Shown piece after piece: positions 63,812 through 64,000 of a stretch of 64,000 nucleotides of DNA. The notes beneath the pieces are model-generated. The model was given only the letters and a program-made list of their open reading frames with translations, was not told the origin of the DNA and did no database searches. The stretch is from assembly GCF_000376785.1 (NCBI RefSeq), contig NZ_AQXX01000135.1, positions 1 through 64,000 on the forward strand, read 5' to 3'. Both the position numbers and the translations under genes were made by a program. Positions within the stretch are counted from its first letter, which is position 1. Each line of letters begins with the position of its first letter. This DNA is from Hahella ganghwensis DSM 17046. Its GTDB lineage: Bacteria > Pseudomonadota > Gammaproteobacteria > Pseudomonadales > Oleiphilaceae.

Positions 63812-64000
63812 CTAGAAGTAATACACCATTTCCAACTGGACGTAATCTTCATTCTGCAGTGCACCTGTCTTATTGTCCGGATCCGACAAGGCCTGGAGTC
63901 GTTCAACTGTGGCCGTCGGCAAGGGATCGCCACCTTCAAAAGCACGAACTTCCATATTGACAGTAAAAATATCAAATAGCCGGCGACTGGCCTCAATGCT
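63812..64000 (-). CDS. C-terminus of an outer-membrane beta-barrel protein (partial)
   Basis: The minus strand is open from the window edge to a TAG at 63812-63814, giving 62 residues. They end NEDYVQLEMVYYF, alternating polar and hydrophobic with aromatic residues and a terminal Phe: the insertion signal of outer-membrane barrels. A further strand DIFTVNMEVRAFEG comes before. The rest of the gene is outside the window, so the specific family cannot be named; a porin-like protein is likely. Confidence 0.6.
   Translation of the reverse strand, partial: SIEASRRLFDIFTVNMEVRAFEGGDPLPTATVERLQALSDPDNKTGALQNEDYVQLEMVYYF

Noticed and set aside
63781-63996. 71-codon minus-strand frame at the right edge
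   Set aside because: It lies in a different frame from the one that ends in the outer-membrane barrel signal at 63812; its peptide has no beta-strand pattern.

Overview
The window looks like chromosome of a motile, aerobic gammaproteobacterium of the Pseudomonadales/Oceanospirillales type. The grounds are the queA-tgt-yajC-secD-secF / suhB / trmJ-cysE block, a single flgB-to-flgL operon behind a sigma54-type promoter, a bimodular QueF, a CyaB-like MASE2 adenylate cyclase, a DUF3391 HD-GYP protein and a full urtABCDE/ureDABCEFG set. Base composition looks even throughout, and the only clear mobile DNA is the start of an IS4-family transposase at the left edge. The species is not identified.

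Layout. 1-320: 5' end of an IS4-family element placed directly after cysE, where iscR is usual in relatives. 323-9200: cysE, trmJ, suhB (divergent), secF, secD, yajC, tgt, queA. 9416-9573: promoter and tRNA-Leu(CAA). 9781-22328: flagellar rod/hook/ring operon flgBCDEFGHIJKL on the minus strand. 22645-27686: YdjA-type nitroreductase, CyaB-like cyclase, queF, and a YadG/YadH-type ABC exporter. 28024-31399: a lipoprotein, a degenerate HD-GYP protein and a second lipoprotein. 31818-34646: Fur box and an Fbp-type iron(III) substrate-binding protein and permease. 34705-47547: long-chain acyl-CoA synthetase, a zinc-ribbon membrane protein, a three-gene TrpX-like ABC importer, a GGDEF-EAL protein, a PLP enzyme, a sulfurtransferase, an EAL protein, a YceI protein, and an overlapping VOC/AraC pair. 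47622-60151: urea transporter (minus) and urease operon (plus), divergent, ending with a HupE/UreJ nickel permease. 60431-64000: pdxH, a periplasmic hypothetical, a DUF6231 protein, a GATase1 protein, acylphosphatase, and the C-terminus of an outer-membrane beta-barrel.

How genes work together. UrtABCDE imports urea, urease UreABC hydrolyses it, UreDEFG and HupE/UreJ supply nickel, and a NtrC-like box plus a sigma54-like element in the divergent spacer suggest nitrogen control. QueF, QueA and Tgt are three steps of queuosine synthesis. Three cyclic-di-GMP proteins (GGDEF-EAL, EAL, HD-GYP) and one cyclic-AMP enzyme lie near the flagellar operon.

The observation I rate highest is that suhB encodes an inositol-monophosphatase-fold protein that has lost most catalytic metal-binding residues while keeping the fold and the genomic place of SuhB. 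Its leader carries boxA-like sequences, so it may work purely as a Nus/RNA-polymerase factor. I saw no CRISPR array, prophage, defence island or secondary-metabolite cluster.
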